Shown: piece by piece, positions 18,142-27,553 of the stretch
How positions within the stretch are numbered: position 1 is the first letter of the stretch
Layout: each line of letters starts with the position of its first letter
From: Winogradskyella thalassocola
GTDB lineage: Bacteria; Bacteroidota; Bacteroidia; Flavobacteriales; Flavobacteriaceae
DNA length: 64,000 nt
Assembly (NCBI RefSeq): GCF_900099995.1
Contig: NZ_FNCZ01000003.1
Span: forward strand, 334,355-398,354
Direction: 5' to 3'
The notes under the pieces: generated by a model
The model's input: the letters and a program-made list of their open reading frames with translations, nothing else
Databases searched by the model: none
Told to the model about the DNA's origin: nothing
Translations under genes and position numbers: made by a program

Positions 18142-19146
18142 TTAAAGTAACTCATCCATAATTTCCGCAAACATTTTATACGATTTAATTCTGTCGTTAA
18201 TATCGTATAGATGCGTTACTGCAATAAGTTCATCTGCATTAGTTTGATCTAAAAATTCTTTCACCTGAGCCTTCACCTTAGCTTTACTTCCAATAAAAGA
18301 ATACTTAAGCATTTGGTGTACTTGTGGATTTCGCATGATATCTCTAAGCTCTTCCGTCATGTCTGTTGGAGGCTGAACTTTAGCACGTCTTCCTGTAAAT
18401 ATGCCAACAATCATTCGTATTAATGAGGTTGATAAGCGTTCGGCTTCTTCATCTGTATCCGCTATAATGATATTAACACCGGCCATAACATAGGGCTGTT
18501 CTAATCCTTTTGATGGTTGAAATTCTTTACGATAAATAGCGATAGCATCCCATAAATGCGTGGTTGCAAAATGACTGGCAAACGCATAAGGCAATCCTTT
18601 TTTAGCCGCCAAATGTGCACTATCTGTACTAGACCCTAAAATATAAATAGGGACATGTACTCCTTCTGCTACCGTAGCACGAACATTAGCATCTTCATTT
18701 TCTATAGAAAAATAAGATTGTATTTTTTCTACTTCCTTTGGAAAGGCCTGTGCTGCTTGCATAAAATCAGAACGAATGGCTTCGGCTGTTTCTTTATCGG
18801 TTCCTGGTGCGCGTCCTAGCCCTAAATCAATTCGGTTTGGGTATAAGGTTCCTAGCGTACCAAATTGTTCGGCAATAATTAAAGGAGAATGGTTGGGTAA
18901 CATTATGCCGCCAGAACCTACATTAATGGTTTTTGTGCCTTGAGCCACATAGCCAACTAAAACAGAAGTGGCGCTACTTCCAATATTTTCTGCATTATGA
19001 TGTTCTGCTAACCAAAACCGTTTATAACCATAGGTTTCAGCGTGCTGTGCTAATTTTAAGGCATCGTTAAAGGTTTGTTTTAGGGTCTGACCTTCAGAAA
19101 CTAAAGCCAGGTCTAATATGGAATATGCTGTATGTTTAGGATTCAT
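18142..19146 (-). CDS. LLM-class flavin-dependent oxidoreductase (luciferase-like monooxygenase)
   Basis: The 334-residue TIM-barrel protein has the bacterial luciferase-like signatures ILDLALVSEGQTLKQTF, YGYKRFWLAEHHN (about 39-51), TSVLVGYVA, VGSGGIMLPNHSPLIIAEQFGTL, YPNRIDLGLGRAPGTD and, later, ILGSSTDSAHLAAKKGLPYAFASHF. These match the MsnO8 subgroup, FMN-dependent enzymes of unknown substrate. It would use reduced flavin supplied by a separate reductase; none is adjacent. The gene appears to be a single transcription unit. Confidence 0.85.
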   Translation of the reverse strand: MNPKHTAYSILDLALVSEGQTLKQTFNDALKLAQHAETYGYKRFWLAEHHNAENIGSSATSVLVGYVAQGTKTINVGSGGIMLPNHSPLIIAEQFGTLGTLYPNRIDLGLGRAPGTDKETAEAIRSDFMQAAQAFPKEVEKIQSYFSIENEDANVRATVAEGVHVPIYILGSSTDSAHLAAKKGLPYAFASHFATTHLWDAIAIYRKEFQPSKGLEQPYVMAGVNIIIADTDEEAERLSTSLIRMIVGIFTGRRAKVQPPTDMTEELRDIMRNPQVHQMLKYSFIGSKAKVKAQVKEFLDQTNADELIAVTHLYDINDRIKSYKMFAEIMDELL

Positions 19147-19235
19147 AAATATATTCAGTTATAAAATCGGGGTATATATCGCAAATTTATAACATGTAGT
19201 CGTTTTTATCTCTTGATATTTACAAAGATTTATAG

Positions 19236-21113
19236 CTATTTTTTTATGTTATTTTCAGAAGGTTCAGTCTTTGATAGGTTCTCATTAATAACTCCTCTTT
19301 TAAAATCCTCATTTAGAAGCTTTTCCTGTTGTTCTAACTCTTGTCGTGCTTTAAAAATATAGTTGTCATCTCGGTTAGGTTCACCAGCTAAACGTCTTAA
19401 GCTTTCTTCATCGTATTTAATAAAGTTTTGGACTTGAGTTTTTAAAGTTTCCTTTTGAAAACCAACTTTAGCCAGTACATCACTAGCCATTGTTAATGAT
19501 GTTTCCAAAGTTTCGCGATAAATGTTTTCCATGCCTAAGTTGACTAAATCATAAGCGTCATATCTGTTTCTGGCTCGGATCATTAATTCTACATGTGGAT
19601 ATTTTTCTTTAACGAGTCTCGTAATCTGTTTGGTCGCATCAGGATTATCAATAGCACAAATTAAAATTTTAGCATCAGCAATACCCGCAGATTCTAATAA
19701 ATCGATACGCGTTGCATCTCCATAATACACTTCGAATCCTATTTTTCTTAGAAAATCCACACGATTTGAATCGTGATCTAGAATAGTTGCCTCGACATCG
19801 TGCGATCTTAAAAATCGCCCAATTGTACTTCCAAAACTTCCAAAACCGACTAATATGATTTTTTGAGATTTTTTATGATGTGTATCCATTGGTCTGTCAA
19901 TGCATTCTTTAGTGCCAATTTTGGGTAAAATTAAACGTTCGTTAATCATGCCAATAATAGGTGTAATAGCCATGGTTAAGGCTGTTACAACAAGCATAAT
20001 ATCCAATTGCTCTTGTTCTAAAATACGAGACTGAAACGCAAACGATAATAGTACAAATGCAAATTCCCCAATCTGTGATAAATTGAACGTTAGCAATAAG
20101 TTTTGGTCAATCTTAAGTTTAAAAATGAGTCCTGTTATAAATAGAACAATGGCTTTTATAAGTATTACAGCAACTAAAATACCACCAATGGTTAACGGGC
20201 TATTAGAAATTACTATAAAATTAATGGAAGCACCTACTGCAATAAAAAATAAGCCTAACATTAAATTTTTGAAAGGTTCTAAGGTACTTTCCAACTCGTG
20301 CTTAAATTCACTATTTGATAGTACTACTCCACCTAAAAACGCTCCTAAAGCAGGACTTAATCCTACATATTCCATTAGAAATGAAATGCCTAAAACAATT
20401 AAAAATGCGGCGGCAATTAAGAGTTCTCTAACTCCCGATTTCACGACTTTACGTAGCATAGGAACAATTAAATAGCGACCTGCTACGATTATTAAAACCA
20501 CTGATAGAATAATAGTAAGGGTATGTAATCCCATTGGTAAACCATCTAACAAATTGACTTGCTCGCCATGAGGATCATTGGTAGATACCGTGTCTGATGC
20601 AGATAGCAACGGAATAGCACCTATCATAAATATGACTATAATATCCTGAAATAATAATATAGAAAAGGCTGAGGTCCCAGACGTCGTAGCCATTAAGCCT
20701 TTTTCTTTTATGGTTTGTAGTACAATTGCCGTCGATGATAAGGCTACAGCCATAGAAATGACGAATGCCACTGTAGATTCATAACCAAATGCTGTAAAGA
20801 GCAGATAGGATAAGAACATGGTTGCAGCAACTTGTATGCCTCCCATTCCTAAAATGGTTTTGCGCATGTTCCAAAAATTCCTAGGCTCAATTTCTAGTCC
20901 TATTAAAAACAGCATTATCACCACTCCAAACTCTGCAAAATGCATGATGTCTTGGCCTTCTTCCCCGATAAAACCTAATACATAAGGACCAATTAGTACA
21001 CCAGCCAATAAATAGCCTAACACAGAACTTAAGCCCAATCGTTTGGCTATGGAAACACAAATAATGGCTCCTGCTAATAACACAATGGCAACAAAAAGTA
21101 AGCTTCCGGTCAT
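19236..21113 (-). CDS. Kef-type monovalent cation:proton antiporter (CPA2) with RCK/TrkA-N domain
   Basis: The 625-residue protein has about 12-13 hydrophobic segments in residues 1-395 (for example LLFVAIVLLAGAIICVSIA, VIMLFLIGLEIEPRNFW, LGAFLGGVVLSNSEFKHEL, SQIGEFAFVLLSFAF). A cytosolic TrkA-N domain from about 408 has the nucleotide motif ILVGFGSFGSTIGRFL and an acid-ended second strand (ATILDHDS). A charged C-terminal tail follows. Its role is K+(or Na+)/H+ exchange across the inner membrane, gated by NAD(H) or glutathione adducts in the Kef prototype. No KefG/KefF partner is adjacent, so glutathione gating is not supported. Neighbours are unrelated and it appears monocistronic. Confidence 0.88.
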   Translation of the reverse strand: MTGSLLFVAIVLLAGAIICVSIAKRLGLSSVLGYLLAGVLIGPYVLGFIGEEGQDIMHFAEFGVVIMLFLIGLEIEPRNFWNMRKTILGMGGIQVAATMFLSYLLFTAFGYESTVAFVISMAVALSSTAIVLQTIKEKGLMATTSGTSAFSILLFQDIIVIFMIGAIPLLSASDTVSTNDPHGEQVNLLDGLPMGLHTLTIILSVVLIIVAGRYLIVPMLRKVVKSGVRELLIAAAFLIVLGISFLMEYVGLSPALGAFLGGVVLSNSEFKHELESTLEPFKNLMLGLFFIAVGASINFIVISNSPLTIGGILVAVILIKAIVLFITGLIFKLKIDQNLLLTFNLSQIGEFAFVLLSFAFQSRILEQEQLDIMLVVTALTMAITPIIGMINERLILPKIGTKECIDRPMDTHHKKSQKIILVGFGSFGSTIGRFLRSHDVEATILDHDSNRVDFLRKIGFEVYYGDATRIDLLESAGIADAKILICAIDNPDATKQITRLVKEKYPHVELMIRARNRYDAYDLVNLGMENIYRETLETSLTMASDVLAKVGFQKETLKTQVQNFIKYDEESLRRLAGEPNRDDNYIFKARQELEQQEKLLNEDFKRGVINENLSKTEPSENNIKK

Positions 21114-21401
21114 ATATTATCGATTTTCTTTGTTGATTTTCCTCGTGTAAATGTAAAATAATTGATAGAATTACTTGAGTTTTAGTAGAATTAATGATTG
21201 ACTATGTCTTGCATTGATGCCTTTTGAGTCTATGGTATAAGCAGCGCCATTGAGTTCAATTTTAAATCAGAAACATCACCCATTCGTACGGTATTATACA
21301 TTAATATTTTTGAATATTAGAAGTCATATTTCGAGGTGTTTTAAATTAGAAAAAACCGTAGAAAAACTTAGGTTATGCTATGCTGTGTTTTGCATTATCA
21401 G

Positions 21402-21409
21402 TATCTTTG
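21402..21409 (+). promoter_or_regulatory. -7 element for the meaB gene
   Basis: TATCTTTG matches TAnnTTTG and lies 49 bp before the meaB start codon. No clear -33 TTTG at the right spacing. The remaining 344-bp gap (21114-21457) shows no ORF or repeat. Confidence 0.4.
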
Positions 21410-21457
21410 TAGTAGCCGATAACTGCTGAGAAATAGACTCATTTTTATATCATTACC

Positions 21458-22462
21458 ATGAAAAATTACAAACCCAAAAACAGATTAGTTGCACAGGCTT
21501 ATATTGATGGTGTTTTAGATGGTGATCGCGTTTTATTATCTAGAGCAATTACCATTATTGAAAGTAATTTAGATAGTGATAAAATCTTAGCAAAAGAAAT
21601 TGTTCAGTCGATATTACCAAGTTCCGGAAAATCAATTCGGATTGGTATCACCGGAGTTCCTGGTGTTGGAAAAAGTACGTTTATTGAAGCCTTTGGTTTG
21701 TATCTTGTAAAACAAGGTCATAAAGTTGCTATTTTGTCGATAGACCCAAGTAGTCAGCGTACTAAAGGTAGTATTCTTGGTGATAAAACTAGGATGGAAG
21801 AATTGGCCAATTTAGAAGAAGCTTATATTAGACCTTCCTCTTCTGGTGATACTTTAGGAGGTGTTGCCAACAAAACAGGAGAAACCATGTTACTTTGTGA
21901 AGCCGCTGGTTATGACGTAATTTTAATTGAAACCGTTGGTGTTGGACAATCTGAAACTGCAGTGCATGGCATGACGGATTTCTTTTTACTCTTAATGCTG
22001 TCTGGTGCTGGTGATGAGTTACAAGGGATTAAAAAAGGGATTATGGAAATGGCAGATATGCTCGTAATTAATAAAGCAGATGGCGACAATATTACCAATA
22101 GTAAAATAGCCAAAAGACAATATCAGAATGCGTTGCATATATTCCCTTTATCAGAATCTGGCTGGAGTCCGGTAGTCAGTACCGCATCCTCCACTAATAA
22201 TATTGGAATTTCTAATGTTTGGGATGAAGTTTCAAAATACAAAACCTTGGTTGAGGCTAATGGTTATTTCGTTAAGAATAGAAACCATCAACAAATAAAA
22301 TGGATGTATAATAATATTAATGAAGAATTAAAACAGATGTTTTATGGTTCTAAACGTATTACCAGTGAACTCGCTCAATTAGAGAAAGACATTGTGTCTT
22401 CTGAAATCTCACCAGTAAAAGCAGCACTTCAGATTATTGAAAAATTTAAAAATTCATTTTAA
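21458..22462 (+). CDS. meaB: Methylmalonyl-CoA mutase-associated GTPase MeaB
   Basis: The 334-residue G3E-type GTPase has Walker A GVPGVGKS (66-73), then SIDPSSQRTKGSILGDKTRM, a switch region ETVGVGQSE (Walker B-type) and the guanine-specificity segment VINKADGDN. These are the normal MeaB/ArgK motifs at normal length. MeaB protects methylmalonyl-CoA mutase and helps load and release adenosylcobalamin. The mutase subunits lie just downstream in the convergent operon, which supports the assignment. Start at 21458 with no Shine-Dalgarno, usual in this phylum. Probably cotranscribed with the thioesterase 33 bp downstream. Confidence 0.95.
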   Translation: MKNYKPKNRLVAQAYIDGVLDGDRVLLSRAITIIESNLDSDKILAKEIVQSILPSSGKSIRIGITGVPGVGKSTFIEAFGLYLVKQGHKVAILSIDPSSQRTKGSILGDKTRMEELANLEEAYIRPSSSGDTLGGVANKTGETMLLCEAAGYDVILIETVGVGQSETAVHGMTDFFLLLMLSGAGDELQGIKKGIMEMADMLVINKADGDNITNSKIAKRQYQNALHIFPLSESGWSPVVSTASSTNNIGISNVWDEVSKYKTLVEANGYFVKNRNHQQIKWMYNNINEELKQMFYGSKRITSELAQLEKDIVSSEISPVKAALQIIEKFKNSF

Positions 22463-22495
22463 AACACATCGTAATTTAACTTTCAAAACATACAG

Positions 22496-23251
22496 ATGAT
22501 GCCATTTAATAATTATTTCGATAAGCAGTTTGAATTACGCTATTTTGAAATGAATGAATTAGGGCTAGCCACGCCAGCCATAATGTTAGCTTTGTTAGAA
22601 GAAACTGCCGCAGATCATTGTTATTCTATAGACCATAGTTTGTTTGATTTGTTTAAAAAGAATATAGGTTGGGTCTTGTTTTCTGGTGTCTTGCAAATGG
22701 ATCGATACCCAAATTATAAAGAAAAAATTACGATTAGAACATGGCTATCGAGCTACTCCACAATTAAAGGGTATAGAGAGAACCTCATTTTTGATGAAGA
22801 TCGAAATATAATTGGTCGTGCCAAAGGTTTATGGGTATTCTTTGATATTGAAAAAAGAAGGCCTACCCCTATTTTTCATGAGATTAAAGAAAAGTGGTCT
22901 TCGTTTAATGAAAGTTCAATAGATATCAATATTAAGTCAAAAATAAATGCTGTAGAAGATACCGATTATAAAGGGCACTTTCAAGTTAATCGGTTTGATA
23001 CGGATATGAATAAGCACGTTAATAATATTCGGTATTTACAATGGGTTATTGAATCTATTCCTGAAGCGATTGTAAATACCCATTTTCTTCATCGTATTGA
23101 TGGCCGTTTTATTGCGGAAGCACAGTTTGGAGATACTGTAACATCTTTAACAAAGGAACTAGAAACTAAAAATGCATTTCAGCATACTATAAAGGTTAAA
23201 GGCAGTGATAAAGTTTGCGCAACTGCTACTACCATTTGGAAAGCGTATTGA
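22496..23251 (+). CDS. Acyl-ACP thioesterase-like hot-dog protein
   Basis: The 251-residue protein has two hot-dog folds. The first (about 5-135) shows FELRYFEMNELGLATPAIMLALLEETAADH and the segment RTWLSSYSTIKGYREN ... GRAKGLWVFFDIEKRRP. The second (about 150-251) includes HFQVNRFDTDMNKHVNNIRYLQWVIESIP, with the asparagine-histidine region seen in plant FatA/FatB-type acyl-ACP thioesterases. It would release free fatty acids from acyl-ACP, or act on acyl-CoA. It follows meaB by 33 bp in the same direction; the functional link to propionyl/methylmalonyl-CoA is not obvious. Two adjacent ATGs (22496, 22499) are possible starts. Confidence 0.82.
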   Translation: MMPFNNYFDKQFELRYFEMNELGLATPAIMLALLEETAADHCYSIDHSLFDLFKKNIGWVLFSGVLQMDRYPNYKEKITIRTWLSSYSTIKGYRENLIFDEDRNIIGRAKGLWVFFDIEKRRPTPIFHEIKEKWSSFNESSIDINIKSKINAVEDTDYKGHFQVNRFDTDMNKHVNNIRYLQWVIESIPEAIVNTHFLHRIDGRFIAEAQFGDTVTSLTKELETKNAFQHTIKVKGSDKVCATATTIWKAY

Positions 23252-23266
23252 TAATTTGCTGTTTTT

Positions 23267-23490
23267 GTTTTCCCGAATGTGGTGAGGATATTCGCGGAAT
23301 TAAATCATTTGTATGAAAATGGTAAATTAGTAAGTGTATTATTTATTGTTTTGGTTTTCCCGCGGATGACGCAGATGACGCGGATATTCGTAGAATTGTA
23401 TGAAATTGGTAAATCAGTAAGATGTTATTTGTTGTTTTCGTTTTTCCGGGGAATGACGTGGATATTCACGGACTGTTTTAACGAATTGTT
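23267..23490. repeat. Three tandem imperfect ~87-bp repeats
   Basis: Unit starts are GTTTTCCCG at 23267, GTTTTCCCG at 23354 and GTTTTTCCG at 23440, a period of 86-87 bp. Each unit contains a GGATATTCG/C...GGA-type word, and units 1 and 2 share the tail GTATGAAAATGGTAAAT / GTATGAAATTGGTAAAT and a TTATTTGTTG-like end. The third unit is shorter. A 125-codon ORF crossing it (23279-23656) is not convincing as a gene. Confidence 0.75.
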
Positions 23491-23528
23491 AAAAAAAAGC
23501 CCAAACACATTTATGCTTGGGCCTTTTC
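23491..23528 (-). terminator. Bidirectional terminator between thioesterase and mutase large subunit
   Basis: Stem AAGCCCAA (23497-23504) / TTGGGC (23517-23522) has a T8 run following on the minus strand (A8 at 23491-23498) and CTTTTCTT on the plus strand. It ends the eight-gene methylmalonyl-CoA operon 22 bp past the last stop codon and may also stop the convergent meaB/thioesterase transcript. Confidence 0.8.
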
Positions 23529-23550
23529 TTCAATATACTAACCAAGTTTT

Positions 23551-25683
23551 CTATTCCTGTTCTAAATATTTTTCCATAATTGTAATCGCTGCTTCTGAGA
23601 TCACCGTACCAGGACCAAAAATAGCAACCACTTTCCGTTCTAATAAAAAGTCATAATCTTGAGCAGGAATTACACCTCCGGCAAACACCATTATATCTGG
23701 TCGACCTAATTTTTCTAATTCGCCAATTAACTGCGGAATCAGCGTTTTGTGACCAGCAGCTAAACTCGATGCTCCCACAAAATGCACATCATTTTCAATC
23801 GCTTGTTTTGCGACTTCTTCGGGTGTTTGGAATAAAGATCCCATATCGACATCAAACCCTAAATCAGCAAAACTAGACGCTACAACTTTTGCCCCTCTAT
23901 CGTGACCATCTTGCCCCATTTTTGCGATCATTACTCTTGGTCTTCGACCTTCAATTTCCGCGAATTTATCTGCTAACTTTTGAGCGCTTGCGTAAATGGA
24001 ATCGTTATTAACTTCTTTTCCATAAACACCACTTATTAGTTTAGTAGCCGCTTTATGTCTTCCGAAGTGTACTTCTAAAGCATCTGAAATCTCACCTAAA
24101 GTGGCAAAGTTTTCTGCCGCTTCAACGGCGAGTTCTAATAAGTTGCCTTTTTCACCTCCGGCACAATTCTCTAAGGCTTTTAAATTAGCAGCAACAAGAT
24201 CTGAATTACGATCCGCTTTCATCTTATTCAATCGTGCAATTTGAGATTCTCTAACCGCAGTGTTGTCTATATCTAAAATTTCAATATTTGATTTTTCTGT
24301 GGTTTTAAATTTATTAACACCCACTAAAATATCTTGAGCAGAATCTAATCGTGCTTGTTTACGTGCAGACGCTTCTTCAATTCTCAGTTTAGGAACTCCG
24401 GTTTCAATAGCTTTGGCCATACCGCCAAGTTCTTCTACTTCTTCGATGAGTGTCCACGCTTTTTTAGCGATTTCTTGAGTTAAATATTCTACATAATAAG
24501 AACCAGCCCAAGGATCCACAGATTTGGTCATCTGCGTTTCATCTTGAATAAAAATTTGGGTGTTACGTGCAATCCTTGCTGAGAAATCGGTAGGTAACGC
24601 AATCGCTTCATCTAAAGCATTGGTGTGTAACGATTGTGTACCTCCTAAAGTTGCGGCCATCGCTTCAATACAGGTACGAGCCACATTATTAAAAGGATCT
24701 TGCTCACTTAAACTCCAACCAGAGGTCTGACTATGCGTACGCAAAGCCATTGATTTTGGATTTGTTGGATTAAATGATTTTATAATTTTTGCCCATAGCA
24801 TACGTGCTGCACGCATTTTTGCAATTTCCATAAAGTGATTCATACCAACAGCCCAAAAGAATGATAATCGCGGTGCGAATTCATCAATTTTTAAACCTGA
24901 TTTTAAACCGGTTCTAATGTATTCCATGCCATCGGCTAAGGTGTACGCCAATTCAATATCTGCTGTAGCTCCAGCTTCTTGCATGTGGTAACCACTGATA
25001 GAAATAGAATTAAACTTAGGCATGTTTTTAGTGGTGTAATCGAAAATATCTCCAATAATCTTCATAGAAGGTAACGGCGGATAGATGTACGTATTACGCA
25101 CCATAAACTCTTTTAAGATGTCATTTTGAATCGTTCCTGAAAGTTGATCTAATGGCACTCCTTGTTTTTTTGCAGCCGCAATATAAAAGGCCATAATGGG
25201 CAATACAGCACCATTCATTGTCATAGATACCGACATTTTATCTAATGGAATTTGATCGAACAAAATTTCCATATCTAAAATAGAATCTATGGCAACACCA
25301 GCTTTTCCAACATCACCAGTAACACGAGGGTGATCGGAATCGTAACCTCTGTGTGTTGCTAAATCAAAAGCCACAGACAATCCTTTTTGACCAGCAGCTA
25401 AGTTTCTTCTGTAAAATGCATTAGATTCTTCTGCGGTTGAAAAACCTGCGTATTGACGAATGGTCCATGGACGCATGGCATACATCGCACTGTAAGGGCC
25501 TCTTAAAAAAGGAGGTACACCAGCACAAAAACTTAAATGCTCTGCTGCGGCAATATCCTTTTTTGTAAACTGTTTTTTTACAGGAATACCTTCAGGTGTA
25601 TTCCAAATGTCTTTGCTTTCTGAAGCTTCAACTGTTTGCTTAACAGTTGAATTTAATGTTATATCTGAAAAATCGGGTCTCAT
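23551..25683 (-). CDS. scpA: Methylmalonyl-CoA mutase, large (catalytic) subunit
   Basis: The 710-residue protein has the mutase barrel ([51 protein letters not shown] near 90-140, a substrate-binding [24 protein letters not shown] segment). The C-terminal B12 domain has the cobalt-ligand motif DGHDRGAKV near 590 and [15 protein letters not shown]. It interconverts (R)-methylmalonyl-CoA and succinyl-CoA with adenosylcobalamin. It is the last gene of the operon, 50 bp after the small subunit. Length is usual for the large subunit. The B12-binding histidine is present only here, not in the small subunit, as expected for the heterodimer. The alternative symbol mutB is in use. Confidence 0.96.
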   Translation of the reverse strand: MRPDFSDITLNSTVKQTVEASESKDIWNTPEGIPVKKQFTKKDIAAAEHLSFCAGVPPFLRGPYSAMYAMRPWTIRQYAGFSTAEESNAFYRRNLAAGQKGLSVAFDLATHRGYDSDHPRVTGDVGKAGVAIDSILDMEILFDQIPLDKMSVSMTMNGAVLPIMAFYIAAAKKQGVPLDQLSGTIQNDILKEFMVRNTYIYPPLPSMKIIGDIFDYTTKNMPKFNSISISGYHMQEAGATADIELAYTLADGMEYIRTGLKSGLKIDEFAPRLSFFWAVGMNHFMEIAKMRAARMLWAKIIKSFNPTNPKSMALRTHSQTSGWSLSEQDPFNNVARTCIEAMAATLGGTQSLHTNALDEAIALPTDFSARIARNTQIFIQDETQMTKSVDPWAGSYYVEYLTQEIAKKAWTLIEEVEELGGMAKAIETGVPKLRIEEASARKQARLDSAQDILVGVNKFKTTEKSNIEILDIDNTAVRESQIARLNKMKADRNSDLVAANLKALENCAGGEKGNLLELAVEAAENFATLGEISDALEVHFGRHKAATKLISGVYGKEVNNDSIYASAQKLADKFAEIEGRRPRVMIAKMGQDGHDRGAKVVASSFADLGFDVDMGSLFQTPEEVAKQAIENDVHFVGASSLAAGHKTLIPQLIGELEKLGRPDIMVFAGGVIPAQDYDFLLERKVVAIFGPGTVISEAAITIMEKYLEQE

Positions 25684-25715
25684 GTGTTTTTATTTAATGG
25701 TTTCAATGGTCAGAT

Positions 25716-25735
25716 GGAATCGCCAAAGCGATTTC
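25716..25735 (-). other. Intercistronic hairpin at the end of the small-subunit gene
   Basis: Arms GGAATCGC (25716-25723) and GCGATTTC (25728-25735) form an 8-bp stem (one G-T) around a 4-nt loop. It overlaps the small-subunit stop codon by two bases and has no T-run after it on the minus strand, so it is not a classic terminator. It may stabilise the upstream mRNA or adjust the subunit ratio. Confidence 0.4.
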
Positions 25736-27533
25736 ATACTTCTAAAGATTTTAAGGTTTTTTGAACTTTATTCTGAATCGCAGAAAGTGACACAAGAACA
25801 TCAGTTCTCATATTAACTACACCATCTAAACCAGCTTCAGTTAATTCGTCCATATTTTTTGGAGCACCAGCCAACAATAATACTTTGTCTTTATTCAGCG
25901 CTCTAAATGTGTTTATAAAGTCTAGTGCTGTGGCATCGTAATCGTCATCCGAACTACAAATCACCACGACGTGTGAGTTTGATTTTGCACTTTCATAGGC
26001 TGCTACAGTTGCATTTTCAAAACTCTCTTCTTGGTGGACGTCAAAACCACTAACCCCAATAAAGTCGTAAGCAAATGCTGCTCTTGCTTTTCGCATGGTT
26101 AGATTACCGTAACTCGCTAATTGTACAATTGGTCGTACATTGGTTTCTGCCACTAATTCTTCGGTGACACGTCTCATCGCTTCAATTTCTAAAGATGCTC
26201 TTCTCGGAGTTAACACTTTAGGATTTGCAGCATCTGCTTTAGAAAGCAGTATTGCATCAACGGTTTCCATGAGGTTAGGATATTTATTAATACCAACCAT
26301 AGCTGTACGACGTTGGCTTAATAATTTTAGTTTTTGAAGTCGAATTTCAGCAATTTGTTGTTGAATGGTTTCGTTTTCAAAACTCTTATAAAACCCACCT
26401 TCCGCTTCAATAGCTTTAAATAACTCTAAAGCTTTTTCTGCAATTTTAGTACTTACCTCTTCAATATAATAAGAGCCATCAACCGGATTAGAGACTTTAC
26501 CAAAGTAGGATTCTTCTCGTAATATGGTTGTAATGTTACCTGCAATACGAGTTGAAAAATCTGAAGTACTATTAAATTCTTTATCGTAAGGATCAATTAG
26601 CACTCCATCAACATTACCTAAGATGGCAGACATGGCTTCTGTGGTACAACGCAATAAATTCGTTTCTGCATCTGTTATGGATTTACTCCAAATCGATGTT
26701 TTAGCGGTTATGGTATTAGAGAAATCTATTACACTATATTTAGCTGCAACTTCAGCTAATAGATTGTTGAAGGCTCTAAACTTTCCTATTTCAACAAAAT
26801 ACTCTAAACCTATGGCGAGTAGAACATTTAAGTTGTTAAAAATGTCTTGAGCGGCAACACCTTTTGCTTTTAGTTTTTCAGTTAAAAAGACTAGGGCATT
26901 TAAGGTATAAGCAATCTCTTGGACTTGGTTCGCCCCTGAATCTAAAAATTCAGTTCCAGATATGGTGAGTGCTTTAAAGTTAGGGAAGTCCGCTGTTAGT
27001 TTTATTAATTCTGTGGCAACCTCAACGTTTTTATCATCAAACGAACCTGTTGTCACATAGTTAGATATCATCCTTGTGTTAATGTATCCTTTTAAGTCTT
27101 TGTTTTTTGCAGACGCGACTAAATCTTTGGTGAATGCAATCGCATTATTATACAGTTCAAAGGAAACGGTAATGGTATTTAGGTCAATATCTTTTAAAAG
27201 TTCTGCAACTTTGACCTCACTAATAATTTGAAAAATGATACCATTTATGCCTTCTTCAATGGCTTTTTTTGCTAAATCATTTCCTGTTTCTGAACAGCAA
27301 ACCGCAACGGTTCGATAATTGATTAATGTCTGCGAATTCTCTCCTGTGTTTTTAAGCAGTGTGATTTTGTCTTCACTATTATAGCAAGGTTGAATATTGA
27401 TACCGCTGAGGTTTTTCCAGACTAGCTTTTTATCAAAATCCGCACCTTTTAAATCTGCTGTCACTCTTTCCATCCACTGTTCTGTTGAAACAGGTTGAAA
27501 TTCTGAAAAAAGCCGTTTATTTTTAGTTTTCAT
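25734..27533 (-). CDS. mutA: Methylmalonyl-CoA mutase, small subunit
   Basis: The 599-residue partner subunit of the mutase has a barrel-like N-terminal part (FQPVSTEQWMERVTADLKGADFDKKLVWKNLSGINIQP ... LIDPYDKEFNSTSDFSTRIAGNITTILREES). The C-terminal flavodoxin-like domain has the B12 histidine motif replaced by GVSGFDVHQEES. It lacks the DxHxxG cobalamin ligand, as usual for the non-catalytic subunit. It lies 20 bp downstream of the CoA-transferase gene and 50 bp upstream of the large subunit. Confidence 0.93.
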   Translation of the reverse strand: MKTKNKRLFSEFQPVSTEQWMERVTADLKGADFDKKLVWKNLSGINIQPCYNSEDKITLLKNTGENSQTLINYRTVAVCCSETGNDLAKKAIEEGINGIIFQIISEVKVAELLKDIDLNTITVSFELYNNAIAFTKDLVASAKNKDLKGYINTRMISNYVTTGSFDDKNVEVATELIKLTADFPNFKALTISGTEFLDSGANQVQEIAYTLNALVFLTEKLKAKGVAAQDIFNNLNVLLAIGLEYFVEIGKFRAFNNLLAEVAAKYSVIDFSNTITAKTSIWSKSITDAETNLLRCTTEAMSAILGNVDGVLIDPYDKEFNSTSDFSTRIAGNITTILREESYFGKVSNPVDGSYYIEEVSTKIAEKALELFKAIEAEGGFYKSFENETIQQQIAEIRLQKLKLLSQRRTAMVGINKYPNLMETVDAILLSKADAANPKVLTPRRASLEIEAMRRVTEELVAETNVRPIVQLASYGNLTMRKARAAFAYDFIGVSGFDVHQEESFENATVAAYESAKSNSHVVVICSSDDDYDATALDFINTFRALNKDKVLLLAGAPKNMDELTEAGLDGVVNMRTDVLVSLSAIQNKVQKTLKSLEV

Positions 27534-27553
27534 AATGTGTTTGATTAGTCAAA

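Noticed and set aside
23279-23656. 125-codon plus-strand ORF after the thioesterase gene
   Set aside because: It begins at GTG, runs through three tandem 87-bp repeats (period divisible by three keeps the frame open), crosses a terminator and overlaps the 3' end of the mutase gene on the other strand. The protein has no recognisable features.
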